Assembly (NCBI GenBank): GCA_030141605.1
Contig: JAQGDQ010002433.1
Location: 1-38,902, forward strand
From: Tubiluchus corallicola
Lineage: Eukaryota > Priapulida > Priapulimorpha > Priapulimorphida > Tubiluchidae
DNA length: 38,902 nucleotides
Direction: 5' to 3'
The notes under the pieces: generated by a model
The model's database searches: none
What the model saw: only the letters and a program-made list of their open reading frames with translations
What the model was told of the DNA's origin: nothing
Translations under genes and position numbers: made by a program
Shown here: one piece after another, positions 9,048 through 18,951 of the stretch
How the letters are laid out: each line of letters opens with the position of its first letter
How positions within the stretch are numbered: the stretch's first letter is position 1

Positions 9048-11703
9048 ATGAAAAAACTTGCCAATTTATTATTCACAATTTCTATTTATAGTGCAACGCT
9101 ATTATTGCTTGTCAATTGCCAAAGCAAAACATTGTCGGCTGATGACATAGAAATCACTTGGGAACTTGTCAACAATGACGTTTCAACTAAGGACCATTGC
9201 TTTGCTAAATTTAAATTTAAAAACAATGGCAGTGTTACTTGGCGTAGTGAAGGTTGGGCATTATACTTCAACCAGCGCCCTATCTTATGTTCTCCTGACA
9301 CAACTAAAATCGCTTCTGTTGAATACATTAGCGGTGATTGGTATCGCTTGTTTCCTAACAAAGGCTTTTCATTAGCTCCCGGAAAGACCATATCTATTCC
9401 CTACACTTGTAAGGAAAATTTGATTAAAAACTCTGATGTGCCAATGGGCTTGTACTTTGTTTTTGAACAAAAAAATGGAGAGGAGAAAATTGAGGAGGTG
9501 AAAAACTTTACATTTGCTCCATTTAACCGTTCAGAGCAAATTAATAGAACAAAAGAAGATACCATTATCCCTATTCCTACTCCAGTATTAGAGTACGAGC
9601 AAAACAAAAATTTGACACTATTAAATAAAAATAAGGTGCCAAAAATTTTGCCTACTCCTGTGCAACTAATACCTAAAAAAGAAAAGATGTCAATTGACAA
9701 TAGTTTTAAAATTTGCTATGAAAAAGAATTTGAAAATGAAGCAAAATATTTAGTAAACACATTAGAAGAAATGTTGGTTTGTCACTAACGATCGAAAAAC
9801 GACAACACCACCAAAAGACAACGTCATATTTTTGAAAAAGGGAAATGTTGTTGTAAAAGACATTGACAAAGAGGCGTATCATTTGAATGTTTTTCCTACA
9901 AGCATTGAAATTATAGGAAGTGACAAAGCAGGAGTTTTTTATGGAATTCAAAGCTTGATGATGCTGCTACCTGTAGAAGTGTTTGCTAACAAGCAAGCTG
10001 AAGTTTTAGAATTAGAATGTGTTGAAATAAAAGACGCTCCTCGTTTTCACTATCGAGGATTACACATAGATGTAAGTAGAAATTTTCAACAAAAAGAGAC
10101 TTTGTTAAAAGAATTAGATATAATGGCATTCTATAAACTCAATACTCTACTTCTTTATTTGACAGAAGACGAAGGGTGGAGAATAGAAATAAAAGCGTTG
10201 CCAGAACTTACAGAAATAGGAGGGCAAAGAGGACATACAACCAAGGATGCCAACGCATTACACCCAGCATACGGATCAGGCCCATTTCCTTATTCCAAAG
10301 AAAATTTTGGCTGTGGGTATTATACGCAAGAATGTTTTATAGAGATATTAAAATACGCCAATGAAAGGCACATACGCATAATTCCAGAAGTAAACTTTCC
10401 GGCACACGCAAGGGCAGCTATTAAATCTATGAAAGCCAGATATGAGCGATTAATGAAAGAAGGCAAGCCAGAAGAAGCAAATATGTACCGATTGGATGAC
10501 CCTAATGACACTTCCCTTTATACTTCTGCTCAGCACTTTACAGATAATGTGGTTTGTATAGCATTGCCATCTGTTTATAAGTTTTATGAAACAGTTGTTG
10601 ATGAAATTGTTGCCATGTACAAGCAAGCCAATGCCCCATTAGAATACTTCCATATAGGAGGAGATGAAGTACCTGCAGGAGCATGGGCAGGCTCTCCATT
10701 AGCTCAAAAATTATTAAACAGCTTGCATGAAGGATCGTATGACAGTAGTGATGTAAAAAACCTTCATAGTTACTTTATAGGTAAAGCAATAACTATTTTA
10801 GATAAATATAATTTGGAAGCTATTGGGTGGGAAGAAATTACGCAGAAATATGTAGAGAAACGCACTGATGAAAAGGGTTACAAAATTAATAAGAGTTTTG
10901 TTAGTTCGGGTGTTGTCTCTCAGATATGGAATAATTTGTGGGGCGAACAAGATCTAGGCTATAGGGTGGCTAATGCGGGATACAAAGTTGTGTTGTGTAA
11001 TGTATCTAATACCTATTTAGACCTGGCATACAATAAAGCCCCTGAAGAACCAGGGTTATATTGGCCTGGTTTTTTGAACACAAAAGCAACATATGAATTT
11101 GCTCCTTTTGATGCCTTTAAGACAACACAATTTGATGGTCCTATGGGAGAGTATTTTGACAAAAAAAAGGCTTATATAACAAAAGAAGTGCTTAAACCTG
11201 AGGCAAGAAAAAATGTTATTGGGATACAAGCACAGCTTTGGAGCGAAACTATTAAGGGGGAAATTGATTTGGAATATCGGATGTTTCCGCGGTTGCTAGG
11301 TTTTGCAGAAACTGCTTGGTCTGAGAGAGTTTGGGAACGAATTCCTTATGGAGAGAAATATGAACAAGCATTAGAAAAAGAGTGGAATAAGTTTGTAAAC
11401 ACTGTAGGACAAAGAGAAATGCCAAGGTTGAATTATATTTTTGAAGGATACAATTATCGGATTCCCACGCCTGGGATTATACAAAAAGGTGGTATGTGCA
11501 GAGCCAATGTAGAATTTCCAGGATTGACTATACGGTACACAACAGATGGTTCTGAGCCTAATCATCAATCTCGTGTATATGATGAAAGAGGTGTTAAGCT
11601 GCAAGATGGTCAAAAAAGGATAGTTAATGTTGTAAAAATGAAAGCATTCGATAGTATGGGAATGTCTGGAGAGACAGCAGTTTTTCAATTAGAAACAGAG
11701 TAA
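9048..11703 (+). pseudogene. Chitobiase-type beta-N-acetylhexosaminidase (GH20), frameshifted
   Basis: Would remove terminal GlcNAc or GalNAc from oligosaccharides. The first frame (9048-9788) carries a signal peptide with lipobox LLVNC, a CHB_HEX-type N-terminal carbohydrate-binding domain and the start of the GH20b domain, then stops at 9786-9788. The next frame, open from about 9772 to 11703, resumes in the middle of GH20b (NVIFLKKGNVVVKD) and contains the whole TIM barrel, with the catalytic Asp-Glu pair in HIGGDEVP, and a C-terminal CHB_HEX_C domain (YTTDGSEPN). So one gene of about 870 codons is broken by one extra base or two missing bases near 9770-9790. The downstream frame alone has no signal peptide. 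It may be a pseudogene, a rescued frameshift or a sequence error; the family call is firm. Confidence 0.9.
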
Positions 11704-11750
11704 TAGTTTTGCTATATATTGATGTACTATAAATTTAATTTTGAAACAAA

Positions 11751-12404
11751 ATGAAAAAAACAATTATTGCAATTATACTCCTTACTGTTTTTGGAGTGTT
11801 GCCAAGTAAGGCAAGAATAATAACGTTTGGTCTTAAAGCAGGGGTGAATAGTAGTTCTCTTAAGTATTCTACAACAGAAACGTCGTCGCTTTTCTCCTAC
11901 GAGAGTCAATTTTCTGCACATGGAGGAGTGTATGCAAGGTTGAAAGTTCCTCTTTTGGGACTATTTGTACAACCAGAATTGTTGTACTTGAATGCAAAAA
12001 GCAATGTGAACATTAGCCTTTTAACAGAGCAGTTGACTATAAAATATAATGTGCAAAGAGTTGATCTTCCTATCTTATTAGGTTACAGGTTGGGGCTTGG
12101 TGAGACGGTAGGAATTAGAATTTATGGAGGTCCTGTTTTTGTGTTTCCTTCTGCTGATAAAACCTCATTTGATGTTGGTAATAATAGTATAAAAAACGAA
12201 TTAGAAGGTGCATGGCCAGAAGCAGAAAAGAGAACTGACATTGCAGGAGGTGTTGGTATTGATTTGATGAAATTTTCTGTTGATGTAAGAATTCAATATA
12301 GTTTGAAACAAGTTCATGATGATATAAACCTTAACAACATTCCAACCTTTGGAAAGCCTCAAGAAATGGGAGTTTTTATCACGGCGGGGTATAAGATATT
12401 TTAA
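11751..12404 (+). CDS. PorT-like outer-membrane beta-barrel protein
   Basis: A 217-residue protein with a signal peptide (about 1-22) and alternating hydrophobic strands typical of the eight-stranded outer-membrane barrel family in Bacteroidota: GLKAGVNSSSLKYS at the start, PELLYLNAKSN, RVDLPILLGYRLG, RIYGGPVFVFPS, and FITAGYKIF at the end with a C-terminal Phe. The substrate or role cannot be told. It lies 47 bp after the GH20 gene and 54 bp before the S41 peptidase gene on the same strand. Confidence 0.8.
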   Translation: MKKTIIAIILLTVFGVLPSKARIITFGLKAGVNSSSLKYSTTETSSLFSYESQFSAHGGVYARLKVPLLGLFVQPELLYLNAKSNVNISLLTEQLTIKYNVQRVDLPILLGYRLGLGETVGIRIYGGPVFVFPSADKTSFDVGNNSIKNELEGAWPEAEKRTDIAGGVGIDLMKFSVDVRIQYSLKQVHDDINLNNIPTFGKPQEMGVFITAGYKIF

Positions 12405-12458
12405 TGTTGCATTTGCAAAATAATGAAGGTTGCGAGTAACAAAAAAATTACTAAAACT

Positions 12459-13816
12459 ATGAAAGGAAAAATACTAATAACTCTTTTCTCTTTCATTACT
12501 TGTAAGCTGCCAAGAGCAAGAAAAAGAGCCAACATCGGATAATAACTCTAATACAACATTAGAAAAGCAAGAATTTGTTTTTGATGTAATGCAATCATTT
12601 TACTTGTGGGAAAATAATGTGAGCTTATTGCAAAACTATAAAGATGATGTTGATTTTAGTCTATACAAGAATGAAGAAGACCTATTTGATGACATCATTT
12701 ATGAAGAGAAAGATAGATGGTCGTTTATGATGTCTACCTCTGATGCAGAAGCATATTTTAATCAAGGCATCAACCCTGCAAGTTTTGGAGTTAGATTTGG
12801 GTTAAACTATCAAACGGGAGATGTGTATGTGATTATTATTTATTCTGATTCTCCATTTTATGCTGAGGGAATCAACAATAGGGGCTGGAAAGTAGTATCT
12901 ATTGATGGAGTAAGTGTGCGGGTAACTAATGACACAGAAAAGAACAATTTTCTTACGATGTTAGGAGAAGACAAAGTAGGAGTAACCAAAACATTTGAGT
13001 TAGCTTTTGAAGGTACTACTAAAACTATTACTGTTACCAAGAAAGATATTCATCTTAATTCTGTGTTAATGAAAAAAGTATTTGAAAGAGACAACAAGAA
13101 AATAGGCTACCTATTATATGATGCTTTTTTAAGCACCTCTAACGTTGAGTTAGATGAGGCATCAATATTTTGCAAGTGAAGATATCACAAAACTAATATT
13201 AGATTTACGCTATAATGGAGGAGGAAGCGTTGATATTGCCATTGATTTGTGTGGAAAAATCACAGGAAATACCAAAGTAGGAGAGGTCTTGATTAATTAC
13301 ACTTATAATAAGTATTTAACTGGTGCAGAGGGGTACCCAGAAAATAAGAAACTTTTTTCTGTTAATAATCCAGTGATGGGGATAGATGAGTTAATAGTTA
13401 TTGCAAAATCATCTACTGCTTCTGCTAGCGAACTAGTGATTGATGGTTTGCGGGAAGAATTGTTGTTTCCTGTAAAAGTAGTTGGCAAAAAAACAGAAGG
13501 CAAATATGTAGGGTCTTATTTGTTGCACTCTAAACTTTTTAAGCACTATTATGATTGGGATGATTTGAACATAACCCTATCTCCAATAACGTTTAAGTAT
13601 GGTGATTTTGAGGGTGGAATAGATGAGGATATAACTGTGGAGGATGATTTTTCTGAGCCATTTGGAGAAGCTACAGAAAGCATGTTGGCTGTTGCATTGG
13701 AGTATATAAAGACGGGATCTATACCTGTTGCACGCATGGGAAAAGTCACACAAAAAGAAGCGATATTGCTTAATGATAAAAAAGGATTAAGAGGCGCAAA
13801 CGGTGGTATTTATTAA
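12459..13816 (+). pseudogene. S41-family C-terminal processing peptidase lipoprotein, two frameshifts
   Basis: An S41 (CtpA/tricorn-like) serine peptidase. From the ATG at 12459 the first frame encodes a signal peptide start, then stops early. The next frame supplies the lipobox (LVSC, Cys codon near 12508), the N-terminal helical domain and a PDZ domain (GVRFGLNYQTGDVYVIII, SIDGVSV), and stops at 13179. A third frame, entered near 13150-13165, gives the catalytic core: LILDLRYNGGG, SSTASASELVIDGL with the likely nucleophilic Ser, and GKKTEGKYVGSY with the likely general-base Lys. All conserved elements exist but in three frames, so the gene looks inactivated. Both shifts go in the same direction (one extra or two missing bases). 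Confidence 0.85.
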
Positions 13817-13823
13817 CACATCA

Positions 13824-15248
13824 CTATGTCGGGATTATAGACTTTATAGCGCACTGCTTTTCTAGTGCTTTTAAGTTATATTTCACCTTTTGGGTGTGTT
13901 CATGCTCTTCTCCTAATAACATATCAAGGATAGGAATTGACTTTTTGAAAAATTTGATAGATTTTTTTACGTCAGATGCGGCTAAATATGTAGCTCCTAA
14001 TCCGTTGTATAATTCTAATAAGTTTTGATGTAGCTCTGTTTTATAAATAGATAGAGCGCTTTTTAGTGCTTTTGTGTAGTGTTCTATTGCATCTGTATAT
14101 TCTTTTGCCTCTTGATATGCATCGCCTAAATGGTGCAATGTTGTTATTATAGCGGGATGGGTATTGCCGTGTAATTGTATATTGATGCTTAGGGCGCTTT
14201 TGAAGTTTTGAATGGCTTTGCCATACTCACCCTTTTCTTTCATGATACCTCCTATATGGAAATAGCAATCTGCTATCTTTTCTGCGTCTTTGTCTTTCTC
14301 TACTGCTGTGGAATAATTTTTCAATGCTTTGGAATAAAACTTCATAGCAGTGATATAGTCTTTGTCTGCATAGCACGCCTTGCCCAAATCCATATAATAG
14401 CCCACCACTTGAACTTTGTTCTCTTTGTGTGTTTTTGTACAGATACTTAGGGCTTTTTGATAGCTTGATATAGATTTTTTATATTTTTTGTCCCTGTAAA
14501 ACGCCTCTCCTATTATGCTGTGTGTGCATGCTATTTTTATGTGCTCCGCTCCAAATTGTTTTACCCCTATCTCTAACATTTCGTTAGCGGTTTCAATAGC
14601 ATTGTTATACTCTTTCTTCTCTATTAATAGGTGGCTAAAATTTTCTAAGCAAGCAAAATCTTTTTCTTTATTGATACCAATAGCCTCTTGATAATATTTT
14701 TTTGCATTTTTAAAATCCAGAAAAAGGTTAAATATCTCAGCCTTTATAAATGACGTTTCATATTTATTGGCAAAGTTATCATTGTATCGCTCCTCAAAAT
14801 CCTCTATCAACACCTTAGATTTTTTATAATTGAAGTTAAAAAGATCTCTTCGTACAGTGGTTAATCGCTTTTTTAAGGCAGGGTTCTGAACAGATCGTTT
14901 TATCTTATTGATAAGTTGGCATAGGCGGTTTAAATGCTGTAGCGAGTAGCCTGCTTTTTCCCATACCTCGTCCCACAAATGTTCATTCGCTTGTTCCATT
15001 TCGGTAATGCTCTTTCCATATATTGTACGTATTAGCTTAACAAAATGACTATTTTGCTTTGCTAAGTGCCAGTTTTTTCCACTAATAAGACCGCTTAAGT
15101 CAATGATATTTTGCTTGACTTGCTTTTTGCACGGCAATGCAAAGACAAGACCAACTATAGAGATGACAATAATTGTTATGATTAAAATTACAATTATTAA
15201 GGTATTATTATCCATTTCTGCCATAACGGGGATTAATTTAAGTTTCAT
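13824..15248 (-). CDS. Membrane-anchored tetratricopeptide repeat protein
   Basis: A 474-residue protein with one N-terminal transmembrane segment (about residues 16-38, rich in Ile and Val) followed by a soluble region. From about residue 200 onward it consists of TPR units in the kinesin-light-chain style (for example YYQEAIGINKEKDFACLENF, YQKALSICTKTHKENKVQVV, HYTKALKSALSIY). TPR arrays bind proteins, so this is probably a scaffold; no catalytic domain is visible. It is convergent with the S41 gene, only 7 bp apart. It resembles in style the two other TPR genes within the next 4 kb. Confidence 0.85.
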   Translation of the reverse strand: MKLKLIPVMAEMDNNTLIIVILIITIIVISIVGLVFALPCKKQVKQNIIDLSGLISGKNWHLAKQNSHFVKLIRTIYGKSITEMEQANEHLWDEVWEKAGYSLQHLNRLCQLINKIKRSVQNPALKKRLTTVRRDLFNFNYKKSKVLIEDFEERYNDNFANKYETSFIKAEIFNLFLDFKNAKKYYQEAIGINKEKDFACLENFSHLLIEKKEYNNAIETANEMLEIGVKQFGAEHIKIACTHSIIGEAFYRDKKYKKSISSYQKALSICTKTHKENKVQVVGYYMDLGKACYADKDYITAMKFYSKALKNYSTAVEKDKDAEKIADCYFHIGGIMKEKGEYGKAIQNFKSALSINIQLHGNTHPAIITTLHHLGDAYQEAKEYTDAIEHYTKALKSALSIYKTELHQNLLELYNGLGATYLAASDVKKSIKFFKKSIPILDMLLGEEHEHTQKVKYNLKALEKQCAIKSIIPT

Positions 15249-15379
15249 TTACAAAAATAGAAAAATGATATGATTTGCAAAATAATTTTAATAAAATTAA
15301 CTAAAACTAACAGTGCAAAAAACGTATTAAACCAAAAAAAATAAAAATGATTTAATGATATGCAAAAAGTGAAAAAAGC

Positions 15380-15387
15380 TATCTTTG
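15380..15387 (+). promoter_or_regulatory. Bacteroidetes -7 element for folE
   Basis: TATCTTTG is a perfect TAnnTTTG. It ends only 13 bp before the first folE ATG at 15401, so transcription may start close to that codon; the second in-frame ATG at 15410 is therefore a plausible start. Confidence 0.55.
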
Positions 15388-15400
15388 TGTTGTTTTTAAA

Positions 15401-16075
15401 ATGAATGCAATGAAAGATAAAAAAGAAAAAAGTGCAAAATCGCCACAGAAAACATGGAACTGCGAAACGCCATTACGCAAGGATGCCTTTGATTTGGATG
15501 ATAAAACCAAAATATCGAAGATAAAGAAGCATTTTGAAGAAATAATGTTGCTGTTGGGATTAGACCTTGAAAATGACAGTTTGAAAGGCACACCGCATAG
15601 GGTGGCTAAAATGTATGTAAAAGAAGTGTTTAAGGGACTCAATCCCAAATACAAACCCCAAATAAAACTTTTTGACAATCACTTTGAATATGGTAAAGAT
15701 GGTGAAGTTTTAGTCCAAAAAAATATTACTTTTTACTCCTATTGTGAGCATCATTTTGTGCCAATTATTGGCAAAGCTTCTGTTGGTTATATCTCTTCGG
15801 GAAAGATAATAGGCTTGTCAAAAATCAATCGCATTGTGCAATATTACGCCAAGCGACCGCAAGTTCAAGAGCGTTTAACTTTACAGATAACCAAGGCGTT
15901 ACAGGAAGCATTGAACACCGAAAGTATCGCTGTTTTTATTGAAGCAGAACATTTATGTGTCTCTTCTCGTGGGGTGCAAGATGCACATAGTGTTACTACT
16001 ACAGCATATTATGGCGGGGAGTTTAAGAATAAAGAAACAAAAGAAGAGTTTATTAACTTGTTAACCTCTTTGTAG
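15401..16075 (+). CDS. folE: GTP cyclohydrolase I
   Basis: Converts GTP to 7,8-dihydroneopterin triphosphate, the first step of tetrahydrofolate and related pterin synthesis. Family motifs are complete: the zinc ligand region YCEHHF (C115, H117/H118), IGLSKINRIVQYYAKRPQVQ (quoted to the limit) and EHLCVSSRGVQD with the second zinc cysteine C186. The 224-residue length is normal with an N-terminal extension. The start could be ATG 15401 or ATG 15410; the very short distance from the -7 element favours the second slightly. It is convergent with the TPR lipoprotein gene downstream. Confidence 0.96.
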   Translation: MNAMKDKKEKSAKSPQKTWNCETPLRKDAFDLDDKTKISKIKKHFEEIMLLLGLDLENDSLKGTPHRVAKMYVKEVFKGLNPKYKPQIKLFDNHFEYGKDGEVLVQKNITFYSYCEHHFVPIIGKASVGYISSGKIIGLSKINRIVQYYAKRPQVQERLTLQITKALQEALNTESIAVFIEAEHLCVSSRGVQDAHSVTTTAYYGGEFKNKETKEEFINLLTSL

Positions 16076-16174
16076 GTGAAAAAGACCTAAGAAAGAGGGG
16101 GCAGAAAAAGAGCTAACTTAAAACCACCCCCTTTCAGGGCTTGCTATGACACCATACAAAACCACAGCAAGTTA

Positions 16175-17282
16175 CTAATTACAGTTATGCTTGTACTTAC
16201 CCAACGGCTTATTCATACTTCCTAAAGTTTTCATGCGTTCTTTAAACTCTTGTAGCTTTTTTTTTGTATTTTGTGTTTTTCTTTTTTATTACTTGCCTTA
16301 TTTCATTCTCTTTGGCAATCACATTGCAAATTTCCGCATGTCTTTCAGCGGCTTCACTATTGCCCATTGCTTTATATGTCCAAGAGGCTGTTTCATTGTA
16401 ACTTAACTTCTCTTCTGTTCGCAAAACATCACTTTCAGATAGTGCCAATGTTAAGTACTTTTCTGCTCTTTCATAATCTTGCTTAGCAAAGTAGAGCCTG
16501 CCAAATTCACCATTTATTATTGCCACCAAATACCTATCTTTTAACCCACTGGCAATTATCAACGCCTTGCTGAGGTGTTCTTTTCCCTCTTCCAGTTCTT
16601 CTTTGCCAACAAACGTTCGTTTAGTGTTGTTGTTGATGGCTATTTTTCCTAAGTTAATGTTAATAACGACCTGATGATGGTATTCATCTTGCTCTTTTGC
16701 CTCAACCATAGCCTTTTTAAACCTTCGCTTTGCAACGCTCAAATCACCTTGCAGTTCATGCAGTACAGCTATGCCTATTTGAGTTGCAAGCATGCTTTTT
16801 TTGTCTTGGTTTTTTTGTGCCAGCTTAAATGCTTGCTTATAATGCTCCATCGCTTCATAATAGAGCCCCAAATCTTTAAACAACAAGCCTAAATTATGTG
16901 ATGCTTTGTGCATTAACGCAATATTGCTATGTTTTTCTGCCAACCGTAGGGCTTCGGAAAATGTAATAAAAGCGTCATCATACCTAAATGCTAGATATTG
17001 TGTACCCCCTATGGAATTGAGTATTTTTGCACTGAATATCTCTTTTCTGTTTTCCCCAAGAGAAACATCTTCTAAGACTACCGATGCTTTGTTAAATGTT
17101 GACAGAGCACTGTCAAACTTTTTCTGCTTTCTTAGAAACTTGCCTTCTTTTATCAATTCTTCAATTTCTTCTAATCTTTCCTGAACATAAGGCGTATCTA
17201 CACCTTTTACCCCTCTTGTGTTGCAATGTATCAACAGAACTGATAGGACTATTATTAGTGAAAGAAAGATTAGTTTTTTCAC
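16175..17282 (-). pseudogene. TPR lipoprotein with frameshift in a poly-A tract near its 3' end
   Basis: The frame from a GTG at 17282 gives a 346-residue lipoprotein: signal peptide with lipobox LLIHC (Cys20) and then TPR units (LRKQKKFDSALSTFNKAS, LGLYYEAMEHYKQAFKLAQ, AKQDYERAEKYLTLALSES). It terminates at 16242 just after a run of nine A residues in the coding strand (16257-16265). One A fewer would continue the frame for about 27 more codons, with coding-like sequence containing EFKERMKTLGSMNKPLG, to a stop at 16175-16177. The protein is likely functional either way because only the tail is affected; A9 could also be read through by transcriptional slippage. Gene call is firm; the pseudogene label refers only to the tail. 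Confidence 0.7.
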
Positions 17283-17354
17283 GAGTTTATTAGTTTTTCA
17301 TTTCAATTAGCTTATCGTTAGTTAATAGTAGCAAAGAGGAACCCCCAAAGAGAG

Positions 17355-17483
17355 CTACCCTTCAATATTTTCTCCATCGCCAGTGGCGAGTTCATTTACT
17401 TCTTTATGAGTGGTACCTTGTTGGCACTGCACTAACAGAGCTAATAAAATTATAGCAATTGAAAGTATGGCTATTCTTTTCAT
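17355..17483 (-). CDS. Tiny lipoprotein (42 residues)
   Basis: A short open frame starting ATG at 17483: positively charged start (MKR), hydrophobic stretch rich in Ile and Leu, and a lipobox LLVQC with Cys at residue 20, followed by only 22 hydrophilic residues ending in GDGENIEG. The signal peptide resembles that of the TPR lipoprotein that begins 72 bp downstream on the same strand, so it may be a separate small lipoprotein of that operon or the remnant of a duplicated TPR lipoprotein. No function can be assigned. Confidence 0.6.
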   Translation of the reverse strand: MKRIAILSIAIILLALLVQCQQGTTHKEVNELATGDGENIEG

Positions 17484-17683
17484 CCTTTTGTTTTGTTAAA
17501 GGGTTAAAGATTTTTATTGATGTTTTTTTACTGCTTTTAAAGTAGTTTAATATGTTTTTAACTACAAAAATCGCAAAACAATGAACTCCACCTATAATGA
17601 CTTGATTATAACAATAATATGAGTAAAAATGTTTTGATAAAATAAAAGTTTATGACAATAAATCACAATTTTGTTTTTAAGTT

Positions 17684-17714
17684 TTGGTTTTATCGATACA
17701 AAAGTATAAATTTG
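17684..17714 (+). promoter_or_regulatory. Promoter for tRNA-Ser
   Basis: TTG at 17684-17686, a 20-bp gap and TAAATTTG at 17707-17714 together make the clearest complete Bacteroidetes promoter (-33/-7) in the window, about 60 bp upstream of the tRNA. The rest of the 17484-17776 spacer shows only A+T-rich sequence. Confidence 0.65.
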
Positions 17715-17776
17715 TGTGGTGCTATTGATTTTGTGGCACTATTGTAAATTATGCGTGGCTAGAAGATTATTTGTGA

Positions 17777-17833
17777 GGAGAGGTGGGTGAGTGGCTTAAA
17801 CCAGCAGTTTGCTAAACTGTCGTACCCTACTCG

Positions 17834-17864
<31 letters not shown>
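17777..17864 (+). tRNA. trnS: tRNA-Ser (anticodon GCU)
   Basis: An 88-nt class II tRNA folds fully: acceptor stem GGAGAGG with CCTCTCC, D stem GGT/ACC, anticodon stem GCAGT/ACTGT around loop TTGCTAA with anticodon GCT, long variable arm TACCC/GGGTA, T stem GGGGG/CCCCC with loop TTCGAAT, and discriminator G at 17864. The long variable arm and the anticodon agree on serine (AGC/AGU codons). CCA is not encoded. Confidence 0.97.
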
Positions 17865-17865
<1 letters not shown>

Positions 17866-17899
17866 AGAAATTGCACTATTTAAATTTAAGCAAGCATAA

Positions 17900-18832
17900 A
17901 TGAAAAAAACTATTTATTTATTAGCTTTCCTTTTAACAGCATTTTCAATTGTCAGTAATGCTCAGAGTAGAATTATACAAATGAAATTTAAAGAAGCTTT
18001 TGCTGCCTACACTGGTGAGGATCACAAAAAAGCAATAGCAATTTTTAGCGAAATTATATCCATAGATAGCACCTATCATGTGGCATACTATTATCGTGGC
18101 CTTTCAAAGCATGCTTTAAGCAGCCTTAAAGCCGCAGAAAGAGATTACTCTTTGGCAATAAAAACAAAACCAAAATATGCAGAGGCGCTCTATCAAAGAG
18201 CAAGAATAAAGCATGAATTGGGCAATTATAAGTCTGCAATACAAGATTACGGAAAGGCAATAAAACTCAAACCCATAGGCATTGCTGCCATCTATAATGA
18301 TAGAGGATCTGCCTATTTTGCATCAGAACAATATGACAAAGCCATAAATGATTATAGCAAGGCGGTTTCATTAGACCCAAGATATGCGGAAGCCTATTTG
18401 AATAGGGGAGTGACACTATTTTATATCAAGGGAAAACTGTTAGAGGCAAAATCAGACTTTGAAAAAATGATAGAACTGCGCCCTATGGATGCAAGGGCAT
18501 ACTACTATCTTGGTAACGTTCAGGCAATAAAATTGGACAATAGACGGGCGTTGAGTAGTTTTAATTCAGCAATAAGGCTTAATCCCGAATATGCAGAAGC
18601 ATATTATGATAGAGGAATGACTAGGCTTATGTTATTGAAGCCAGAGGAAGGATGTAATGATTTTAAAAAAGCAGGCGAACTTGGCTATATAAAAGAAGAG
18701 GTGAGCTTGGCGTTGTCTCAATATTGCACAAAAGCAGCATTGAAAAAGAATGCTTCACCGCCTTCTACTTCTTTTCGTAGACCAGCAGCAACTCCAAATA
18801 GAACGGCTCCTATGGTACCTAACCCTAAATAA
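17900..18832 (+). CDS. Secreted TPR-repeat protein
   Basis: A 310-residue protein with a signal peptide (cleavage near SNAQ) and about seven consecutive TPR units of the SLR/TPR_1 type, several near-consensus: YAEALYQRARIKHELGNYKS, RGSAYFASEQYDKAINDYSK, YAEAYLNRGVTLFYIKGKLL, YAEAYYDRGMTRLMLLKPEE. The C-terminus is a proline/asparagine-rich tail (PSTSFRRPAATPNRTAPM). Probably a periplasmic or envelope adaptor that binds proteins. It begins 35 bp after the tRNA and could be cotranscribed with it. Confidence 0.85.
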   Translation: MKKTIYLLAFLLTAFSIVSNAQSRIIQMKFKEAFAAYTGEDHKKAIAIFSEIISIDSTYHVAYYYRGLSKHALSSLKAAERDYSLAIKTKPKYAEALYQRARIKHELGNYKSAIQDYGKAIKLKPIGIAAIYNDRGSAYFASEQYDKAINDYSKAVSLDPRYAEAYLNRGVTLFYIKGKLLEAKSDFEKMIELRPMDARAYYYLGNVQAIKLDNRRALSSFNSAIRLNPEYAEAYYDRGMTRLMLLKPEEGCNDFKKAGELGYIKEEVSLALSQYCTKAALKKNASPPSTSFRRPAATPNRTAPMVPNPK

Positions 18833-18890
18833 GTAGTGCACAAAAAAATAAAATATTTTTTCTTTAATGATTTTTTTAATAAAAAGTATT

Positions 18891-18898
18891 TACTTTTG
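18891..18898 (+). promoter_or_regulatory. Bacteroidetes -7 element for greA
   Basis: TACTTTTG fits TAnnTTTG exactly, 53 bp before the greA ATG. It probably drives greA and the closely spaced HIT gene. Confidence 0.5.
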
Positions 18899-18951
18899 TC
18901 GTTTCTTATACAAAAAATTAAATTTAGAAATATAGATATAAAATTATACTA

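Noticed and set aside
9769-9832. Programmed frameshift in the GH20 gene
   Set aside because: No slippery heptamer or downstream structure was found near 9770-9790, and GH20 enzymes are not known to use recoding.
16076-16174. Structured RNA or riboswitch between folE and the TPR gene
   Set aside because: Only a bulged G-run/C-run stem and a 6-bp CTTGCT/AGCAAG pairing are seen; enough for a weak convergent terminator, not for a named RNA.
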